From the NCBI GenBank assembly GCA_016212735.1, contig JACRDZ010000281.1, forward strand, positions 1-6,970: a stretch of DNA of 6,970 nucleotides, given 5' to 3'. This document shows positions 5,955 to 6,970 of this stretch, piece by piece (position 1 is the first letter of the stretch; every line of letters begins with the position of its first letter). The stretch is from Candidatus Firestoneibacteriota bacterium (GTDB lineage: Bacteria; JACRDZ01). The translations under genes and the position numbers were made by a program. The notes under the pieces are model-generated. The model had not been told where the DNA came from, did not search any database, and was given only the letters and a program-made list of their open reading frames with translations.

Positions 5955-6434
5955 ATGAAAAAAAATACAATTATTTTAAATATCTTATCTCTTATTTTAT
6001 TTATAATAGCATTAAGTTGTGGCAATAAAAACTCAAATACAAAAGGGGATAAAACGAATTCAGCACCTATTGCCAATGCAGGCGCTGATAAAACAATAAT
6101 AGTAAATAGAATTGTAATTCTTGATGGAAGCAAAAGTTCTGATCCGGACGGAGATGCTCTTACTTACAAATGGTTATTGTCTGTTCCACAGCAAAGTCAA
6201 GCTGTTTTATCCGACAGTACTTTAATAAAACCGGAATTCACACCAGATATTGAGGGAATATACATTGCTACACTTATTGTTAATGATGGGTCAATTAATA
6301 GTAACCCTGACAGTATAACTGTTAGTGCTACTACTATTTCATTTTCAAAAGATGTTCAACCTATATTCAACAATAACTGTACTGGATGCCATTCACAAGG
6401 AAGTTCAGCTTCTTTTCTTAAGTTAACTATTTGA
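5955..6434 (+). pseudogene. PKD-domain lipoprotein with a c-type heme site, truncated
   Basis: The frame starts at ATG 5955 with AAAAGGG about ten bases upstream and gives 159 residues. Residues 1-21 are a lipoprotein-type signal ending IIALS before Cys22, so the protein would be exported and lipid-anchored. Residues 36-125 form a PKD/immunoglobulin-like domain (NAGADKTIIV, DGSKSSDPDGDALTYKW, GIYIATLIVNDG). A cytochrome c domain then begins with FSKDVQPIFNNNCTGCHSQG, the heme site being CTGCH at 142-146. Such domains normally run about 80 more residues to a distal Met and a terminal helix. Here the frame stops right after FLKLT, just where the tail of a different cytochrome begins in another frame. 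I read this as a deletion that removed the 3' end of this gene. As it stands, the heme domain has no distal ligand and probably does not fold. Confidence 0.75.
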
Positions 6435-6618
6435 AAGCAAATGTAATCAATGTCATTCACTTGATCGTCCGTTGAGCAAAACAAAAACTCTGGAAGCATG
6501 GAAAGCAACAACTTCAAGAATGGCTAAAAAGACAATGGGAGGTATAACTGACGAAGAAGCTGTTAAAATTGCAGAATATCTAACTAACAGAAAAAGTGAT
6601 AAAAAAGAGGGGAAATAG
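6427..6618 (+). pseudogene. 3' remnant of a small mono-heme cytochrome c
   Basis: In the frame of 6427 the sequence reads LFESKCNQCHSLDRPLS, with heme site CNQCH (codons 6442-6456), then KTKTLEAWKATTSRMAKK with a candidate distal Met, then GGITDEEAVKIAEYLTN and TAG at 6616-6618. This is the characteristic order of small periplasmic cytochromes c: heme site, Trp, Met, then a final helix with DEEA and YL. No start is available, because TAA at 6424-6426 closes the frame upstream, and a signal peptide is missing. The piece begins exactly where the preceding lipoprotein's heme domain breaks off. It is the surviving tail of a second cytochrome gene joined to the first by a deletion that also shifted the frame. 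Confidence 0.75.
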
Positions 6619-6760
6619 AAATATTTTCTATAGACCGTTACTTTATTATCATTCTGTGCAAAGCCATACTCCACGGCCAATAACATTGACAATAAATTAC
6701 ATAAATTTAGGTAATTCCATATTAGATATTATGCAGTAGCAGATGGCATAAAAGATATAT

Positions 6761-6788
6761 TAGCTAAGTATTCAGGGCGGCTTAGCTA
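6761..6788. repeat. Inverted repeat TAGCTAAG / CTTAGCTA
   Basis: TAGCTAAG (6761-6768) and CTTAGCTA (6781-6788) are perfect complements around a 12-base, relatively G-rich loop (TATTCAGGGCGG). It could fold as a hairpin or be a protein-binding site or element end. No long T-run follows on the + strand. Confidence 0.45.
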
Positions 6789-6807
6789 TAAAATAACTCT
6801 GAAAAAA

Positions 6808-6842
6808 TTGGGGATATTTCTGAGATTCCAGAAATTCCCCAA
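6808..6842 (-). terminator. Hairpin followed by a T-run on the minus strand, possible intrinsic terminator
   Basis: TTGGGGATATTTCTG (6808-6822) pairs with CAGAAATTCCCCAA (6829-6842) with one bulged base and a 6-base loop. Read on the minus strand, the stem is followed at once by six Ts (complement of the A-run 6802-6807), the form of a Rho-independent terminator for a minus-strand gene entering from the right. No such gene is visible inside the window, so it may instead be part of the repeat element. Confidence 0.45.
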
Positions 6843-6852
6843 AACCGAAAAA

Positions 6853-6925
6853 ATGAACCATCGGGTACCCTTTGGATGTACTGAGATATATTTATAATTT
6901 TAAAAACTCTGTGTTCTCTGTGGTT
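6853..6925. repeat. CACAGAG palindromic repeat, unit 3
   Basis: This unit begins ATGAACCATCGGGT, continues through an AT-rich centre with TTTATAATTTT, and ends CTCTGTGTTCTCTGTGGTT (6907-6925), identical to 493-511. It is in the same orientation as unit 1. Its left arm has diverged, so the hairpin is weaker than in unit 1. Units 1-2 and 3 therefore bracket the whole kinase-to-cytochrome block as direct repeats. Confidence 0.7.
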
Positions 6926-6935
6926 AATTTCTTTC

Positions 6936-6958
6936 TTGGGAAATTTCTGCTGAGATTC
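6936..6958 (+). repeat. Second, diverged copy of the hairpin arm at 6808-6828
   Basis: TTGGGAAATTTCTG followed by CTGAGATTC repeats TTGGGGATATTTCTGAGATTC (6808-6828) in direct orientation with small differences. One copy lies on each side of repeat unit 3, so unit 3 may have landed within, or be part of, a larger repeated element. The stretch runs on toward the window end with no gene. Confidence 0.4.
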
Positions 6959-6970
6959 ATTTCATATTGA

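Larger units (their letters stand above)
6619..6852. other. Non-coding stretch with inverted repeats
   Basis: No gene is convincing. A 60-codon frame is open from 6715 to TAA 6895-6897, but it has no start until ATG 6853, no ribosome site, and crosses the hairpins and the repeat. The stretch holds an 8-base inverted repeat (6761-6788) and a long hairpin (6808-6842), described separately. TTGACA occurs at 6686-6691 without a matching -10 box. Confidence 0.4.

Noticed and set aside
6715..6897. 60-codon open frame (YYAVADGIKDILAKYSGR and onward)
   Set aside because: It has no start codon or ribosome site near its beginning, runs through hairpins and the dispersed repeat, and matches no family I know. 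It could be a gene relic, but I cannot support that.

Overview
The window is strongly AT-rich. It carries genes typical of an anaerobic, probably Gram-negative bacterium: a ferredoxin-dependent 2-oxoacid oxidoreductase, a superoxide reductase with a rubredoxin-like domain, a second rubredoxin-like protein, a low-potential ferredoxin, a MASE3-PAS sensor histidine kinase, and exported c-type cytochrome domains. I cannot assign a genus. Sulfate reducers and relatives, spirochaetes and several uncultured AT-rich anaerobic lineages would all fit. Every recognisable gene is on the + strand.

Layout. Positions 1-309 are the 3' end of an unrecognised gene. Positions 326-511 hold two palindromic CACAGAG-type repeat units, and a related unit lies at 6853-6925 near the other end. 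Positions 715-1963 are a badly damaged histidine kinase with a frameshift, a collapsed MASE3 domain, a TGA where a PAS tryptophan should be, and a lost ATPase domain. Its remnant runs in frame into an intact superoxide reductase (1964-2404). A Met-rich exported protein (2421-2792) and a rubredoxin-like protein (2833-3063) follow. Then come korA (3056-4708, two compensating single-base frameshifts) and an intact, translationally coupled korB (4705-5556). A scrap of a lost gene (5557-5681) precedes a ferredoxin with one Asp in a cluster-ligand position (5731-5913). After it come a truncated PKD-domain lipoprotein with a CxxCH site (5955-6434) and, in another frame, the tail of a second small cytochrome c (6427-6618). 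The last 350 bases contain no convincing gene, only inverted repeats and the third CACAGAG unit.

How the genes fit together (inference). KorAB oxidises a 2-oxoacid and reduces ferredoxin. Ferredoxin and rubredoxin-like proteins could pass electrons to superoxide reductase, which detoxifies superoxide without making oxygen. The Met-rich protein and the cytochromes are envelope proteins. The genes are closely spaced or overlapping from 1964 to 5556, which suggests one transcript.

The most notable property is the density of lesions. Short-range deletions have joined gene fragments, and single-base changes have broken frames, while several small redox genes between them are intact. Either this is a locus caught in the middle of decay, or part of the pattern is assembly or sequencing error. 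The large internal deletions are hard to explain by base-calling error alone. I found no convincing new defence, CRISPR, retron or similar system.
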